Below are positions 14,850-15,694 of a stretch of DNA of 15,694 nt, piece after piece. The stretch's first letter is position 1. Every line of letters begins with the position of its first letter. The notes under the pieces were generated by a model. The model saw nothing but the letters and a program-made list of their open reading frames with translations, was not told where the DNA came from and did not search any database. The stretch lies in assembly GCA_022600255.1 (NCBI GenBank), contig JAHZKU010000108.1, positions 1-15,694 of the forward strand. Direction: 5' to 3'. The position numbers and the translations under genes were made by a program. The DNA comes from Actinomycetes bacterium (GTDB lineage: Bacteria > Actinomycetota > Actinomycetes > S36-B12 > GCA-2699445).

Positions 14850-15375
14850 CGTGCCAGAAGTCGAGGACGAATCCGGCCTGCTAGCTCAGCGCGAGGCTCT
14901 GCGCCGGGTCGAGTCCCTCTCTACTGAACTCGCCGACATTTCTGTGGTGGAGTACCGCGAGATTCGCCTTGAGCGGGTGGTTCTGATCGGGGTGTGGACA
15001 CAAGGTGATGCGGCCTCAGCGGAGAATTCGCTGGCCGAGCTTGCGGCCTTGGCGCAAACGGCCGGTTCGGTGGTTTTGGACGGACTGATCCAGCGCCGCG
15101 CCAAACCCGATGCTGGCACGTATGTCGGCCGGGGCAAGGCTGCTGAACTCGCCGAAATCATCGCGATGTTGGAAGCTGACACCCTGATCTGTGACGGTGA
15201 ACTCACCCCCGGGCAACTGCGCCAGCTGGAGGAGATCGTCAAGGTCAAGGTCGTGGACCGCACCTGGCTCATCCTGGACATCTTTGCCCAACATGCTCAG
15301 AGTCGGGAGGGCAAAGCCCAGGTCGAACTAGCCCAACTGCAGTACATGCTCCCGCGGCTGCGTGGGTGGGGCTAG
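14839..15375 (+). CDS. hflX: GTPase HflX, N-terminal part, ended by an in-frame TAG
   Basis: HflX is a ribosome-associated GTPase that splits stalled ribosomes. This reading frame holds its N-terminal nucleotide-binding/HflX domain in 178 residues: ERVVLIGVWT, GTYVGRGKAAEL, ICDGELTPGQLRQLE, VKVVDRTWLILDIFAQHAQS and REGKAQVELAQLQYMLPRLR. The frame stops after LRGWG at TAG 15373-15375, where most HflX proteins continue with Glu and then SRQxGGxGTRGPGE. The continuation is present in the same frame immediately after the stop, so this is a nonsense interruption and not a natural end. The start chosen is ATG 14839, which overlaps the end of dapF; an upstream in-frame ATG at 14773 lies deep inside dapF and adds nothing family-like. 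Confidence 0.88.
   Translation: MPPDVPEVEDESGLLAQREALRRVESLSTELADISVVEYREIRLERVVLIGVWTQGDAASAENSLAELAALAQTAGSVVLDGLIQRRAKPDAGTYVGRGKAAELAEIIAMLEADTLICDGELTPGQLRQLEEIVKVKVVDRTWLILDIFAQHAQSREGKAQVELAQLQYMLPRLRGWG
15373..15375 (+). other. In-frame amber codon within hflX
   Basis: TAG interrupts an otherwise continuous hflX frame; GAG (Glu) is the likely ancestral codon, one base different. Seven other genes in the window end with TAG, so the codon is not generally reassigned here. Confidence 0.85.
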
Positions 15376-15378
15376 GCG

Positions 15379-15694
15379 ATGAGTCGCCAGGCTGGCGGGA
15401 TTGGCACCCGGGGTCCCGGTGAAACCAAGTTGGAATCCGACCGGCGTCGAATCCGCACCCAGATCAGCCGCTTACGCAAGCAACTTAAGTCGATGAAGAA
15501 GGCCCGACAAACCCAACGGGCGCAACGGCATCGGGCACAGGTACCGGCCGTTGCGATTGTCGGTTACACGAACGCGGGCAAGTCAACGCTCCTAAAAGCC
15601 TTGTCTGGGGCGGAGGTCTTGATTCAGGACGAGTTGTTCGCCACGTTGGACCCAACCGTGCGTCGCATGAAGACCCCCTCTGGTCGGGAGTACA
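15379..15694 (+). CDS. hflX: GTPase HflX, C-terminal part (GTPase domain), 3' partial
   Basis: This is the same frame as the preceding HflX fragment, resuming after TAG and GCG at an ATG and running open to the window end (about 105 residues visible). It begins MSRQAGGIGTRGPGETKLES, the HflX-specific glycine-rich linker, then a basic helical segment (RRIRTQISRLRKQLKSMKKA). The G domain follows: P-loop GYTNAGKS in AIVGYTNAGKSTLLKAL and the switch-I region ELFATLDPTVRRMKTPSG. The rest of the G domain lies beyond the window. A GGTGGGG at 15365-15371, eight bases before the ATG, and the three-base distance from the stop make restart by terminating ribosomes plausible. If that happens, the cell makes HflX as two polypeptides; otherwise this is a pseudogene. 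Confidence 0.85.
   Translation, partial: MSRQAGGIGTRGPGETKLESDRRRIRTQISRLRKQLKSMKKARQTQRAQRHRAQVPAVAIVGYTNAGKSTLLKALSGAEVLIQDELFATLDPTVRRMKTPSGREY

Noticed and set aside
15373..15375. TAG reassigned to an amino acid throughout the genome
   Set aside because: Seven genes in the window (SPFH, SpoU, pta, lipoprotein, miaB, coiled-coil protein, miaA) end correctly at TAG with family-typical C-termini.
1..15694. tRNA, rRNA, CRISPR, IS or phage signatures
   Set aside because: No T-loop-like motifs with matching arms, no regularly spaced direct repeats, and no transposase or integrase-like frames were seen on either strand.

Overview
The window is about 15.7 kb of moderately high-GC DNA (about 60% by eye). 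It looks chromosomal and comes from an actinobacterium (Actinomycetota). The evidence is the miaB - miaA - dapF - hflX gene order, an MT0933/Rv0909-type antitoxin-like protein, a DUF4916-type Nudix-like protein, and MshB/Mca-like PIG-L chemistry. I cannot place it below phylum or class. Among the 14 genes with clear ends, stops are 7 TAG, 7 TGA and no TAA. I see no tRNA, rRNA, CRISPR array, IS element or prophage gene. No stretch over about 130 bases lacks a gene.

Layout. (1) 1-1508: the 3' part of an SPFH/stomatin-like membrane scaffold protein, then a SpoU/TrmH RNA 2'-O-methyltransferase. (2) 1548-5437: acetate module, with a DUF4916 Nudix-like protein overlapping the long-form phosphotransacetylase (pta) start by four bases, then acetate kinase (ackA). 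Together Pta and AckA interconvert acetyl-CoA and acetate plus ATP. (3) 5568-7703: a secreted lipoprotein of unknown function and an extended SDR reductase/epimerase. (4) 7827-10746: miaB and miaA, the two enzymes of ms2i6A37 tRNA modification, separated by a convergent Ala/Gln-rich coiled-coil protein with an MT0933-like tail. (5) 10827-13952: what looks like accessory cargo between miaA and dapF, namely a GAF-GGDEF diguanylate cyclase, a PIG-L deacetylase on the minus strand and a divergent GT4 glycosyltransferase. (6) 13989-15694: dapF (lysine/peptidoglycan precursor) overlapping hflX (ribosome-rescue GTPase), which runs off the window end.

Most of this is housekeeping, and I do not see a convincing new multi-gene system. 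The most informative irregularities are two apparent gene lesions. hflX is split by an in-frame TAG at a position where relatives usually have Glu, with an ATG two codons later that could restart translation. The diguanylate cyclase appears to have its true N-terminus in another frame, joined through a CCCC run. Other points of interest are a terminator-like hairpin inside the end of miaB shared with a convergent gene, an orphan antitoxin-like protein, a Nudix box without its catalytic Glu residues coupled to pta, and an uncharacterised lipoprotein with conserved-looking acidic motifs.
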